Part shown: positions 25,971 to 35,069 of the stretch, in pieces
How positions within the stretch are numbered: the stretch's first letter is position 1
Layout: every line of letters starts with the position of its first letter
Source: Acidobacteriaceae bacterium KBS 89
Lineage (GTDB): Bacteria > Acidobacteriota > Terriglobia > Terriglobales > Acidobacteriaceae
Assembly: GCA_000381605.1 (NCBI GenBank)
Contig: KB906757.1
Coordinates: 522,550-586,549 of the forward strand
Direction: 5' to 3'
Length of the DNA stretch: 64,000 nucleotides
Translations under genes and position numbers: made by a program
The notes under the pieces: model-generated
Database searches by the model: none
Told to the model about the DNA's origin: nothing
Seen by the model: only the letters and a program-made list of their open reading frames with translations

Positions 25971-28523
25971 CTATTCCGTTCGCAAAGCCTTCACGGGATC
26001 AGTGGAAGCCGCTCGCCGCGCGGGAATCAATCCAGCCGCCAGCGCAGACAAAGCCAGAGTCGCAATCGCCAGAGAAAGCACCTGGGCATCATGCCCGGCC
26101 ACACTGTAAAGCTGCGACTTCACAAAGCGGACGCACAGCAGTGCCACAGGCAGTCCAATCGCTAGACCGATGCCCGCCTGCAGCATCGCCTCGCGCAGTA
26201 CCATCCTGACCACGCTCCCGCGACCCGCGCCCATCGCCATGCGGATGCCAATCTCCGGAGTGCGGCGTGCAACCGTGTATGCCGTGACCCCATACAATCC
26301 GACCGATGCCAGGATCAAGGCCAGCACACCAAACATCAGCGTCAGGCGGGCAATCAGGCGCTCCTGGTTGAACTGCCCCTTGATCTGTCCTGCGAACGAA
26401 TCGTAACGCGTGACGGTCAGGTTTGGATCGATGCTCGCCAGCGTCCGGCGCACCTGCGACTCCAATCCGTCGACGGAGCCCTTGGTCTGCAACATGATCG
26501 CGCCCGCGTAGAGTGAGCGGATATCGTCCTCAGGCTTTGTGTGCGCAATCTGGAGCAGCGGACGGAAGTACATCGGGCGCACTGGCCGTCGCAGATTGTT
26601 GTACTTCACATCTGAGATCACTCCCACGATCTCGAAGTCGCCCACGCTTTCCATACCCGATATACCAAAGTGAACGCCGACAGGGTCTTCTCCCTTCGGA
26701 AAGAACTTCTTGGCGAAGGCCTGATTGACGACTGCGACTGGAGTTGATGTTGCAGTATCGTGAGCTGTAATTCCGCGTCCGCGAAGCACATGGTGACCTA
26801 CGATGTCGAAGAACGCTGGTCCGACCCGAAGCCACGAGGCGCCGTTGTTGTCGCCTGCTCTGGGCTCCGGCCGTCCTTGAATGACAACTCCCTCACCCCA
26901 ATTGTTCCCTTCGAGCGGCGTGTATAACGAAAGAGCGGCACGTTCAATGCCCGGCAGTCCACGAAGATTCTGATCGATTTGGTCGTAGAGCGCCTGAAGC
27001 TGTTCGGGCTTATAGCCAGCGTTCTCAGGGTTGAAGTGCACTACGACGCGGTTCTCCGTCTCCACTCCGAAATTCTGATTTTCCAGATTATTTAGGCTCT
27101 TAGCCATCAGACCCGCGCCAACCAGAAGAATCAGTGAAAGCGCTGCCTGAAGCACCACCAGCGATCGCTGCAACCATCCTGAGTAGTCGCTCGTCGACCG
27201 ATTTGATCCGCGTAAAGCTTCAGCCGGCTCCGCGTGCGATGTCACCCATGCCGGCGCAATGCCAAAGATCAACCCCGTCAACAGCGAAAGTCCGAACGCA
27301 AACGCCAGCACGCCAGGAGACGGACTCGCATGGATCGGAAGATTCGTCGCATCCGGAAATGCCATCGACAGCAATGCCTTAGTACCCGAATACGCCAGCA
27401 CCAATCCGGCCAGACCACCCATGCACGACAGCACCACACTCTCAGTGAGCATCTGTCGTATGAGTCTCTTTCGTTGCGCACCCAGCGCCATTCGTATCGA
27501 AGTCTCCGCGCGTCGCGCCATGCCCCGCACCAACACCAGGTTTGCAATGTTCGCGCAGGCAATCAACAGAACCAGCGCAGAGATTGCCATCAGAAATCGC
27601 AGTCCCTGTCCATATTCCTGCTGCATATTTGCAATTCCCGCTCCACCCGGTGTCAGCACCACATGCGACTGCGCGAGGTTATTTTTTTGGTCGTCCCTCT
27701 GATAAAGCGGGAGGGTCATCAGGTAGTTGCGAAGCAACGCGCTCATCTTCGCCTGGAGCCTGGACAGGTCAGTCCCGGGCTTTACTTTGCCTAGAATATA
27801 GACCCAGTTTGCTCCTCTGCGATGCAGAAGGCTCGTAGGATGAGACTGGCCGGTAAAGGGCTCCATCGCCATCGGAATATAAAAATCCGGTGGCGAATCC
27901 GTCATACGGTCCCCATAGAATCCAGGAGGAGTTATACCCAGGATTGTGACGGGGTTGGTATTCAGAATGAAAGTGCTGCCCACAATTGTTGGATCAAGCG
28001 CGTAGTCGCGCTGCCAGGTCTGGTAGCTCATCACCACGCCCATTGGCGCCCCGACAACGTCGTCACTGGGAGTTAGCAGGCGTCCGGCGTAAGGCTGGAG
28101 ACCAAAAACCTGAAAATAATTCCCGGAGACGTGCTCTCCGCGCAGGGCCTTTGGAAGTGCATTACTCTTGCTGCTCCGCGCAGTAATGGAGCCGTAGCCA
28201 ATACCTGCCTGCATCGCAGCCAACTGCTCAAACTCTGTCGTGTTGTCGCGGAGATGCGTGTATAGCTCGTAGGCAAAGATTGAATAGTCGTTCTCATCCG
28301 GTGTGCCGCCGTTGACGCAGCAATCGTCTCGATCGCCGACACGCACCAGCGTCTTTGGGTCCGCCACCGGCAGGTTCTTCAGCAGAACCGCATGCACTAG
28401 CGTAAAAATCGCCGCGTTCGCACCAATGCCCAGGGCCAGCGTCAACACCGCCGTCACCGTGAAGCCTGGCGCCTTCCTCAATTGCCGCAGTGCGTAATTC
28501 AAATCCTGCATTAGCCTGTTCAT
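25971..28523 (-). CDS. ADOP-type ABC permease (MacB-like, FtsX domains), first copy
   Basis: 850 residues from the ATG at 28523, which has a GGAG ribosome site; an ATG at 28511 is an alternative. Same architecture as the next gene: LMQDLNYALRQLRKAPGFTV, a helix, periplasmic MacB domain with CCVNGGTPDEND, an FtsX helix bundle (NIANLVLVRGMARRAETSIR), second periplasmic domain, final helices with YGVTAYTVARRTPEIGIRMA and the end TDPVKALRTE. The two copies are clearly related but far from identical, consistent with an old duplication and possibly heterodimer formation. Upstream lies a decayed third copy. Confidence 0.93.
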   Translation of the reverse strand: MNRLMQDLNYALRQLRKAPGFTVTAVLTLALGIGANAAIFTLVHAVLLKNLPVADPKTLVRVGDRDDCCVNGGTPDENDYSIFAYELYTHLRDNTTEFEQLAAMQAGIGYGSITARSSKSNALPKALRGEHVSGNYFQVFGLQPYAGRLLTPSDDVVGAPMGVVMSYQTWQRDYALDPTIVGSTFILNTNPVTILGITPPGFYGDRMTDSPPDFYIPMAMEPFTGQSHPTSLLHRRGANWVYILGKVKPGTDLSRLQAKMSALLRNYLMTLPLYQRDDQKNNLAQSHVVLTPGGAGIANMQQEYGQGLRFLMAISALVLLIACANIANLVLVRGMARRAETSIRMALGAQRKRLIRQMLTESVVLSCMGGLAGLVLAYSGTKALLSMAFPDATNLPIHASPSPGVLAFAFGLSLLTGLIFGIAPAWVTSHAEPAEALRGSNRSTSDYSGWLQRSLVVLQAALSLILLVGAGLMAKSLNNLENQNFGVETENRVVVHFNPENAGYKPEQLQALYDQIDQNLRGLPGIERAALSLYTPLEGNNWGEGVVIQGRPEPRAGDNNGASWLRVGPAFFDIVGHHVLRGRGITAHDTATSTPVAVVNQAFAKKFFPKGEDPVGVHFGISGMESVGDFEIVGVISDVKYNNLRRPVRPMYFRPLLQIAHTKPEDDIRSLYAGAIMLQTKGSVDGLESQVRRTLASIDPNLTVTRYDSFAGQIKGQFNQERLIARLTLMFGVLALILASVGLYGVTAYTVARRTPEIGIRMAMGAGRGSVVRMVLREAMLQAGIGLAIGLPVALLCVRFVKSQLYSVAGHDAQVLSLAIATLALSALAAGLIPARRAASTDPVKALRTE

Positions 28524-28549
28524 CGCCCACTCCATCTCCGCCGCATTGG

Positions 28550-29171
28550 TTACTCCACCCCTAAAGCCTCTGTTGGTTCAACTGCAGAAGCTCACCAGAA
28601 CAGTGGCCATGAATCATCCCATCGCCGCCATAGAGGGCGTCGCGCTCTTCGAGCGATTTGCTTACATTGCGCTCCGGCTGCTATTCACAAATCCGACCCA
28701 GATACTCCCGATCAGTGCGCTGCCGCCGCGCCACCTTCAGCACTGCACAAGTGCAATTGCCGCTTTCCGGCCTGGGTTGCTCGCGACCGTCACATCGCAA
28801 CCTTCGCTTCTGCTGGGAGCCGCCCAGACAAACCCAACTTCGAGGTCGTATTCCTTCACCTCTGTCCTTCGGTCTATCACCCACTGTTGCGCCAAACACC
28901 ATCTCCTCTTACCGGCGCTGATCTTCTTCAGCGTCGACGTCAGTACCGTCCGCACCACCTTCAGCTCGGTGCGCGCCGCACACTGCAACGCAGTTTGTCT
29001 ATGGCCCTGATGTCGCTCGTTCCGCATGTATTCCATCGCACTCAGCGCGGCAACATTCAGAGCGACTCCCAGCACAACCAGAGGAACCACGGTCGCCGCC
29101 GTTCCCGACAACCCCATCGCCCCGCAAATCTGACGCAACGCGAGTCTCAAGTCGTCCAACATCGTCATCAT
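28550..29171 (-). pseudogene. Relic of a third ADOP permease gene
   Basis: The start is still readable from 29165-29171: MLDDLRLALRQICGAMGLSG and a hydrophobic stretch VVPLVVLGVALNVAALSAME, parallel to the MQDLRYALRQLRR-helix start of the intact copies. The last codons survive too: in the frame ending with the stop at 28550-28552 the text is ASAVEPTEALGVE, matching ASVEPTKALRTE. Between them are only about 450 bases, in broken frames, where roughly 2.4 kb would be expected. A residual frame (28737-29171) follows but loses resemblance after about 50 residues. It sits where a permease gene belongs, directly after the ATPase gene. Confidence 0.65.
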
Positions 29172-29890
29172 GCTTCTACCTCCGCAAGCAGCTTGTTGAG
29201 TTCACCCTCCGCCACCACCTTGCCATCGAATAGATGGATCTGCCGCTCCGCATGTGCCGCAAACCTCGGATCGTGCGTCACCATGCAGATCGTCGCGCCT
29301 TCACTATGAAGCTCTTGCAGCAGCTTCATCACAGCTTCACCGTTCTTCGAGTCCAGATTTCCCGTAGGCTCGTCCGCCAGCAATATCGACGGCGAACCCG
29401 CCAGCGCTCGCGCCACCGCGACCCTCTGCTGTTGACCACCAGAAAGTTGCGCCGGATAGTGCCGCATTCGGTGCGCCATATTCACCCGCTCCAGCGACTC
29501 CTGCACTCTCCGCTTCCGCTCCGCCGACGGCATCCCCGCGCGATACGTCAGCGGCAACTCCACATTTTCCGCGACCGTCAGATCTCCAATCAGGTTGAAA
29601 CTCTGAAAAATAAACCCGATCTCCTGGTTTCGAATTCGCGATCGGTCGGCAAAATTCAAATTGGCCACCTCTTTGCCGTTCAACGTGTAACGGCCCCCCG
29701 TCGGTGTATCGAGCAAACCAATGATCGACAGCAGCGTCGACTTCCCGCATCCCGAGGGCCCCGACATCGCCACATACTCGCCCCGGTTGATATTCAAATG
29801 CACACCCGATAAGGCGTGCGTCTCAATCTCATCCGTATAAAAAATCTTCGTCAGGTCCTCGATCTGAATAATCGTCTCTGTTGCGGTCAT
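29168..29890 (-). CDS. MacB/LolD-type ABC transporter ATPase
   Basis: 240 residues from ATG 29890, preceded by a GGGAGAG ribosome site; longer starts overlap the adaptor's end. Walker A GPSGCGKS, Q-loop IFQSFNLIGDLTV, signature LSGGQQQRVAVARAL, Walker B ILLADEP and the switch His in VTHDPR. Typical ATPase of the MacB/Lol exporter class. It lies between the adaptor gene (stop 29917) and the ADOP relic, whose start codon overlaps its stop. Its original partner permease may be the relic or the first intact ADOP protein. Confidence 0.94.
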   Translation of the reverse strand: MTATETIIQIEDLTKIFYTDEIETHALSGVHLNINRGEYVAMSGPSGCGKSTLLSIIGLLDTPTGGRYTLNGKEVANLNFADRSRIRNQEIGFIFQSFNLIGDLTVAENVELPLTYRAGMPSAERKRRVQESLERVNMAHRMRHYPAQLSGGQQQRVAVARALAGSPSILLADEPTGNLDSKNGEAVMKLLQELHSEGATICMVTHDPRFAAHAERQIHLFDGKVVAEGELNKLLAEVEA

Positions 29891-29916
29891 CGTTGCTCTC
29901 CCTTTCTGTATCGTGC

Positions 29917-31176
29917 CTAATTCAAACGGATTCGGTCCGTGTTGTCCCATCGGCTCATATCAGACAGAATGACCGTATCGCCACTCTGCAATCCCTCGAG
30001 CACCTGAATACTATTCACCGATGCGCGTCCGACCTTCACAGGAACTCGCACCGCCGTCTTGCCGTCCGCACCTAGCTTGAACAGGCTGATCGTGCTGTTT
30101 TCATTCCCGAACGCTGGCCGCCCCACAAAGAGCACGTCCGTCATCCGGTCCAGATCGATCGTTCCGTCCACACTGAGGTCGGGTCTCGCGCCCAGAGGCA
30201 GCGCCCCAGCAATCTCTACGTCAACAGTCACCGTTCCGTTCAATACCCCCGGATCGATACGCATCACCTTTCCCTCGATCACTCCGTTATGCGTGTCAAT
30301 CTCTGCCGGCTGCCCAATCTGGATGTCCCTCGCCTGCGTCTCCGCTATCTTCAGGCTGGCCTTCAACTGGTCCGGCTGTACCACCTTCGCCAGCGTGGTT
30401 CCTGTATCCACGTGCTCGCCAACCTGATGGTCGAGTTCGACCAGTACTCCGCTGATTCCGGCCCTCACGCTCAACGCATCCAGCTGTCTTTGCTTCAAGG
30501 CCAGCAGGGCCTTTGCCTGGTCCACCTTGGTCTGCTGCACCGCAAGCTGCGTCTCGATCGCCTTCTCATTCAGAACCAATCGCTCTTTCTCAAGATCGTT
30601 CCGCGTCGTTAGCTCGTCCGCCTTGCCCTTTGAAGCGCTATACGTCAACCCGCTGATAACACCCAGGTCATACAGCGACTTGTCCGTCTGAGCCTGTAGC
30701 TTCGCCTGTGAATAATCCGCCCGCACAGTCGCCCCTGAGGCCTTCTGATCCATCAGGTCGCTTTGTACCTTGGCCCGGGTATTGATGTAGTCGGCCTGTG
30801 CACCCTTCAACTGAAGCTGTGCGTCGAGCAGCTCCTGCTGCAACTCCGGGTCGACAAGATCCATCAGGATCGTACTCGGGTCAACCTTCGCCCCTGGCAG
30901 CACGCGAATCCGCACCACCGTCGCCGCAGTCTCCGCGGGAATCAGCCGGATCTTGTCCTCGCGCGGAACCAGGGTGCCCGGCCCGCGCACCTGCCGCAGC
31001 AACGGCCCCCGTTTCACTGCGTCAGTCCACACCGTCGCCCGGTCCACCTCAGGTGCGGCCGGTTTCAACCGTGTCACAAAAAACGCCACAAGTGCCAGCG
31101 CCACAACTCCGCAGCCAGCTAAAAGCCACTGTCGGCGCATCTTTTTCTTCTTGATATCAGGTCTGGAAATGTCCAT
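29917..31176 (-). CDS. Periplasmic adaptor (HlyD/MacA type) of the efflux system
   Basis: 419 residues from ATG 31176 (MDISRPDIKKKKMRRQ), with one N-terminal membrane anchor (WLLAGCGVVALALVAFFV). Then a beta-barrel/lipoyl part (LRQVRGPGTLVPREDKIRL), a long coiled-coil hairpin (about 110-230, LLDAQLQLKGAQADYINTRA), the second lipoyl half (GISGVLVELDHQVGEHVDTG) and membrane-proximal domains. It would link the inner-membrane ABC permease to the TolC-like duct. First gene of the cluster; the candidate sigma-54 promoter at 31192-31208 would leave a leader of only a few bases before this ATG. The next in-frame ATG (31140) would remove the basic N-terminus. Confidence 0.9.
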   Translation of the reverse strand: MDISRPDIKKKKMRRQWLLAGCGVVALALVAFFVTRLKPAAPEVDRATVWTDAVKRGPLLRQVRGPGTLVPREDKIRLIPAETAATVVRIRVLPGAKVDPSTILMDLVDPELQQELLDAQLQLKGAQADYINTRAKVQSDLMDQKASGATVRADYSQAKLQAQTDKSLYDLGVISGLTYSASKGKADELTTRNDLEKERLVLNEKAIETQLAVQQTKVDQAKALLALKQRQLDALSVRAGISGVLVELDHQVGEHVDTGTTLAKVVQPDQLKASLKIAETQARDIQIGQPAEIDTHNGVIEGKVMRIDPGVLNGTVTVDVEIAGALPLGARPDLSVDGTIDLDRMTDVLFVGRPAFGNENSTISLFKLGADGKTAVRVPVKVGRASVNSIQVLEGLQSGDTVILSDMSRWDNTDRIRLN

Positions 31177-31191
31177 TGCACTCGATTCAAG

Positions 31192-31208
31192 TGCAAGCAC
31201 GAGGCCAA
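31192..31208 (-). promoter_or_regulatory. Candidate sigma-54 (-24/-12) promoter of the efflux cluster
   Basis: On the minus strand the text is TTGGCCTCGTGCTTGCA: GG and GC separated by exactly 10 bases, matching TTGGC at -24 and TTGCA at -12. It lies directly before the adaptor gene of a cluster that ends with a sigma-54-dependent regulator. The predicted start of transcription falls about 5 bases before the ATG at 31176, which is unusually close. Confidence 0.55.
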
Positions 31209-31221
31209 TCTTAGCGACCCA

Positions 31222-31290
31222 GTTTCAATTACTTAGAAACCAAAGTCCACCTCGGACCGTCCACAATCGAGAATGACTGTCCATTCTCGA
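31222..31290. promoter_or_regulatory. Upstream dyads, candidate binding site of the NtrC-type regulator
   Basis: A perfect dyad TCGAGAATG (31267-31275) / CATTCTCGA (31282-31290) with a 6-base spacer lies about 75-100 bases upstream of the -12 element, a normal distance for an enhancer site of an NtrC-type activator. A weaker pair GTTTC/GAAAC (31222-31226, 31236-31240) lies closer. The larger dyad is also only 21 bases past the ligD stop and could form a transcript-end hairpin, but it has no T-run. Confidence 0.45.
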
Positions 31291-31310
31291 ACACTCACCG
31301 ACGTTGAGGA

Positions 31311-34079
31311 CTAGTCGGACGGAGAGATCTTGAACTGATCCAGTATCTTGGCTGTAATTCGCGACGGTGCTTTGAAGAATTGCTTCCACGGATCGCGGCT
31401 CAACCTGCTTTTCCACTCATCAAACTCGGCCACATGGACGACCGGCCTCTCCGCCAACTTGAGATCGCTCCAGGCCAACGGAAGTGAAACGGGCGCCCCG
31501 GCCCGCGCACGCGGAGAGAACGCCGCCACTGCAGTCGCTCCCCGTTCGTTTCGCAGATAGTCGAGAAAAATCCGTCCCTTACGCGCCGCCTTGCTCATCT
31601 TCGTCAGATACAAAGAGGGCTCTTCCTTCTCCATCTGCAACACAAAGGCATGGGCAAATTGTTTGATAACCAGCCAGTCGTACTCCGCAACGATCGGCAC
31701 AACGACATGCAGCCCCTTACCACCCGTACTCTTCAGAAAGCTCTCCAACCCCATCTTCTTGAGTTGCCTGCGGACATCTCCCGCACTCTCGGCCAGCCGC
31801 GCCCACGCGACCTCCGGGTCTGGATCGAGATCAATAATGATGCGGTCCGGATGCTCCAGGTCATCGTTGCGCGATCCCCACGGATGCACCTCCAGCACAC
31901 CCATCTGTGCCAAACCAGCCAGCGCTTCGGCATTCGAGAGCGTGATGTAAGGCTCGATCTCACCCGTCTTCTTGTCCGGCACGTCAACCGATCTAATGCC
32001 TGGCGGCAGCATGTGGTTCACATGCTTCTGATAAAAACACGGCTTCTCGCTGCCATCAGGACAACGCACCAGCGACACAGGCCGGCCCTCGACATGCGGC
32101 AGCATATGCGATGCAACGGCCCAGTAGTAGTCAGCAAGCTGCTGCTTGGTCAAATGTGACTTCTCATCGAGAATCTTCTGCGGGTGTGTCAACCGAACCG
32201 GAGCATGCTTCCCGGCTAATTCTTTCGCCGCCTTCGTCTTCGCAGTAGTCACCTTCGCCGCGACGCCCGCAGATGCAACATGGGAAGCATGTTCCGTTCC
32301 CCGCGGTTTCGGCGCGACGCCCTGCTCTTCCCGCCGAACCTCTTTCGCCGGCTTGTCCTCACGAAGCCCTTTGAACGCCGCCTGACGCACCAGATTATCC
32401 GCCGTCCAAGTCGCAAAACTGACCTGCGCCACCAGCTCCGGCCGCACCCAGATCGCTCCTCGTCGTGCCTCTGCGGGTGGTTTCTCGAACGGATTCTCTG
32501 CCTTGCGCAGCTTATCCAATTGGTCGCGCAGGACGTTGTGAGTCTTTTGCGTAAATCCCGTGCCGGTACGTCCAGCGTAGATCAGCTCCTTTCCGTCGTA
32601 GTAGCCGAGCAACAACGCTCCCACGCCGTGGATTCCGTTCGACGGCAGCGTAAAGCCTCCAACGACGAACTCCTGCTCATGAACGCACTTCAACTTCAGC
32701 CAGTCGCCCCCGCGGCCGCTCGAATACTTGCTCGTGGCCAGCTTCGAGATAATTCCCTCTGCACGCAGTGCACAAGCGCTCCGAAACACCTCGTCTCCCT
32801 TACCCACAAGGTGTTCGCTGAAGCGCAGAAATTCCTCGTCACCTTCAACAACCCGCTCCAGAATTTTCTTACGTTCAATCAACGGCAATCCGCGCAAACT
32901 ATGCCCATTCAGGTGAAGCAGGTCGAATGTAAAATAAGTCAGCGGCTTCCTCACTCCCTCTTGAAATGCCGCCTGCAGATCCGCAAAACTGGTTGTTCCA
33001 TCGTCGGCAAGTACCACAACCTCACCATCAAGGATCGCCCTCTCGACAGGCAACGCAGCAACGAGGGTCGCAATCGCCTTCATCCGATGCGTCCAGTCCA
33101 GCCCCGTCCGAGTCAGTAGTTGCACCTTGTCGCCGTCCTTGCGAGCCTGAACGCGATAACCATCCAGCTTCAACTCGTGCAACCAACCATTTCCGCTCGG
33201 TGGCGTAGTCGATTGCAGCGCGAGCTCCGGAGCAATAAACTCCGGCAGCTTCTCCTTCGGAAGCTCCTTCAAAACCGAAGTAAAATCCGCAGCGGCCCGC
33301 TGCCTCGAACTAGGCCCCTTTGCCGTAGAGCCTTTACCCTTACCGGCCTTCTGATCACTGACACCACCACCATCGTTGCGATACCACGCGTTGCCCTTCG
33401 CAGTCTCCTTCGAGTTCCAGACATGGTCCTCGCTCCTCGCAATCTCTTCCAAACTCCGCCCCGTCACGACGCTATCCGACGCCTCTTCCGTGATGCCTGC
33501 ATCGTCCTTGGTCCGCTCAAACTCATCATGTTCCTTGATCAACAGCCAATTCGGTTTGCGTTCATTCGCGAACTTGCCGCCCATCCGGATCAGCGCCCAT
33601 TTCCCCTTCAACTTCGTGCCGTGCAGGATGAACTTAAGCGAACCCGAACGCAGCCCTTCATCGACATCGGTGTGCCCTGCCTGCGGCTCCCATGTCCCTT
33701 GGTCCCACACCATCACTGTTCCGCCGCCATACTGGCCTTTGGGAATAATTCCCTCAAAGCCCCCATACTCGATCGGATGGTCCTCCACCTGCACAGCAAG
33801 CCTCTTGTCAGCAGTGACATAGCTCGGCCCCTTGCTCACTGCCCAGCTCTTCAACACACCATTCCACCCAAGCCGGAAGTCATAGTGCAGATGCGACGCT
33901 GCATGCTTCTGAATAACAAATGGAAGGGGCTGTTTGTTGAACAGTTTTGCTTTTGCAGATCCGCTAGGCTCACTGGTAATCTCGAAGTCCCGCATCGAGC
34001 GATAGAGCCCAAGTTGTTCATCGACCGCGTCGGCCGCGCTTTTGGGCGACTTTGATTTAGCCATCTTCTTCGTCGCCAT
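31311..34079 (-). CDS. ligD: Multifunctional DNA ligase D (NHEJ)
   Basis: 922 residues with domain order phosphoesterase - ligase - polymerase. The 3'-phosphoesterase domain (about 25-190) has FVIQKHAASHLHYDFRL; the ATP-dependent ligase domain carries the adenylation Lys304 in ELKLDGYR, followed by the OB fold; the primase-polymerase domain (about 640-900) has the metal motif IIDLDPDPE and STGGKGLHVVVP. It processes and seals double-strand ends during non-homologous end joining together with Ku. It starts 5 bases after the ku stop, so the two are one operon. A Lys/Ser-rich linker separates the first two domains. Confidence 0.96.
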   Translation of the reverse strand: MATKKMAKSKSPKSAADAVDEQLGLYRSMRDFEITSEPSGSAKAKLFNKQPLPFVIQKHAASHLHYDFRLGWNGVLKSWAVSKGPSYVTADKRLAVQVEDHPIEYGGFEGIIPKGQYGGGTVMVWDQGTWEPQAGHTDVDEGLRSGSLKFILHGTKLKGKWALIRMGGKFANERKPNWLLIKEHDEFERTKDDAGITEEASDSVVTGRSLEEIARSEDHVWNSKETAKGNAWYRNDGGGVSDQKAGKGKGSTAKGPSSRQRAAADFTSVLKELPKEKLPEFIAPELALQSTTPPSGNGWLHELKLDGYRVQARKDGDKVQLLTRTGLDWTHRMKAIATLVAALPVERAILDGEVVVLADDGTTSFADLQAAFQEGVRKPLTYFTFDLLHLNGHSLRGLPLIERKKILERVVEGDEEFLRFSEHLVGKGDEVFRSACALRAEGIISKLATSKYSSGRGGDWLKLKCVHEQEFVVGGFTLPSNGIHGVGALLLGYYDGKELIYAGRTGTGFTQKTHNVLRDQLDKLRKAENPFEKPPAEARRGAIWVRPELVAQVSFATWTADNLVRQAAFKGLREDKPAKEVRREEQGVAPKPRGTEHASHVASAGVAAKVTTAKTKAAKELAGKHAPVRLTHPQKILDEKSHLTKQQLADYYWAVASHMLPHVEGRPVSLVRCPDGSEKPCFYQKHVNHMLPPGIRSVDVPDKKTGEIEPYITLSNAEALAGLAQMGVLEVHPWGSRNDDLEHPDRIIIDLDPDPEVAWARLAESAGDVRRQLKKMGLESFLKSTGGKGLHVVVPIVAEYDWLVIKQFAHAFVLQMEKEEPSLYLTKMSKAARKGRIFLDYLRNERGATAVAAFSPRARAGAPVSLPLAWSDLKLAERPVVHVAEFDEWKSRLSRDPWKQFFKAPSRITAKILDQFKISPSD

Positions 34080-34084
34080 GTCTT

Positions 34085-34987
34085 CTACGCAGACTTCCGC
34101 GGCTTACCTGCCTTCGTATTCGCAGACTTCACCAGAGTAATGCCCTTCTTGGACCCCGCAGCAGGAACTTTCGCGTACGCCTTCTTCTTCGGTGCCGGTG
34201 GCGCATCGCCTCGAACGCTCTTGCGCAGCGCATCCATCAGGTTGATCACCTTGGCGGACCTCGGCTCCGGCTCATCACGCGGAATCGGCGCGTGCTTCAC
34301 CTTGGCCTCGATCATCTCGCGCAACGCCGCCTCATATTCATCCTTGAACTTCTCCGGCACAAACTTCGCAGCCTTGCGTTTGATCAACTCCTTCGCAAGG
34401 GAAAGTTGGTCTTCATCCACTGCGACCTTCTTGATTTCGCCAAAGTATGCCGCCGGGTCTCGCAATTCCTCCGCATAACGCATCGTGTAAGCCATCATGC
34501 CCGCGAGCTTTTCATCGGCCGGCGCCGAAACAGCCACCAGATGTTCCCGCCCACCAAAGGCGATCTTGCCCAGCCCAACCTTCTTCGTCGTCTCCAGCGC
34601 CTTGCGAACTACCGCAAAGGCCTCGGCTTGAACATCGTTCTCAGGCACCACGAAGTATGGCTTCTCGAAAAACTCGGGATCCAGCTCGTCTACGTCGACG
34701 AACTGCGTCATCTCAAGAGTGTGTCGCGAAGGTATTCGCAGATGTTCAATCTCGTCCGGCTCAACGGTGACATATTCTCCCTTGCGATACTCATAGCCCT
34801 TCACAATGTCGGAGTTCTCTACCGGGCCTTCATCATCCGACACCTTTTGGTGCTTGATGCGCTCGCCGCTCTTGCGGCTCAACTGATGAAACCGAATCTC
34901 GCTCTTCGCCTCAGTAGCAGGAAACAACTTGATACCAAACGAAACTAGAGAGATTTGGATCTGACCTGACCAGTAAGGACGTGGCAT
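34085..34987 (-). CDS. ku: Ku protein, DNA end-binding factor of NHEJ
   Basis: 300 residues from ATG 34987 (MPRPYWSGQIQISLVSFGIK), which has a GGAG site; a longer TTG start is less likely. The Ku core is visible in LVSFGIKLFPATEAKSEIRF, DIVKGYEYRKGEYV and LRIPSRHTLEMTQFVD. The tail is Lys/Pro/Ala-rich (APPAPKKKAYAKVPAAGSKK), as in bacterial Ku proteins where it binds DNA. Ku forms a homodimeric ring on broken ends and recruits LigD, encoded directly downstream. Complete; no sign of transfer. Confidence 0.96.
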   Translation of the reverse strand: MPRPYWSGQIQISLVSFGIKLFPATEAKSEIRFHQLSRKSGERIKHQKVSDDEGPVENSDIVKGYEYRKGEYVTVEPDEIEHLRIPSRHTLEMTQFVDVDELDPEFFEKPYFVVPENDVQAEAFAVVRKALETTKKVGLGKIAFGGREHLVAVSAPADEKLAGMMAYTMRYAEELRDPAAYFGEIKKVAVDEDQLSLAKELIKRKAAKFVPEKFKDEYEAALREMIEAKVKHAPIPRDEPEPRSAKVINLMDALRKSVRGDAPPAPKKKAYAKVPAAGSKKGITLVKSANTKAGKPRKSA

Positions 34988-35069
34988 TTCGGAGTTCTCC
35001 AACTCAATTGGAAGCAGAATTCGGCCTCAGAGATGCTTTTTACCATCGCCCGGCCCAATCTCTGCAACA

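Noticed and set aside
22751..29890. LolCDE lipoprotein-release system
   Set aside because: ATPases are of LolD/MacB type, but the permeases are about 830-850 residues with two periplasmic domains and are linked to adaptor and TolC, which fits ADOP/MacB export and not LolCE.
31267..31290. Rho-independent terminator for ku-ligD
   Set aside because: The stem is perfect but there is no T-run on the minus strand; kept as a candidate regulator site, with the terminator reading noted.
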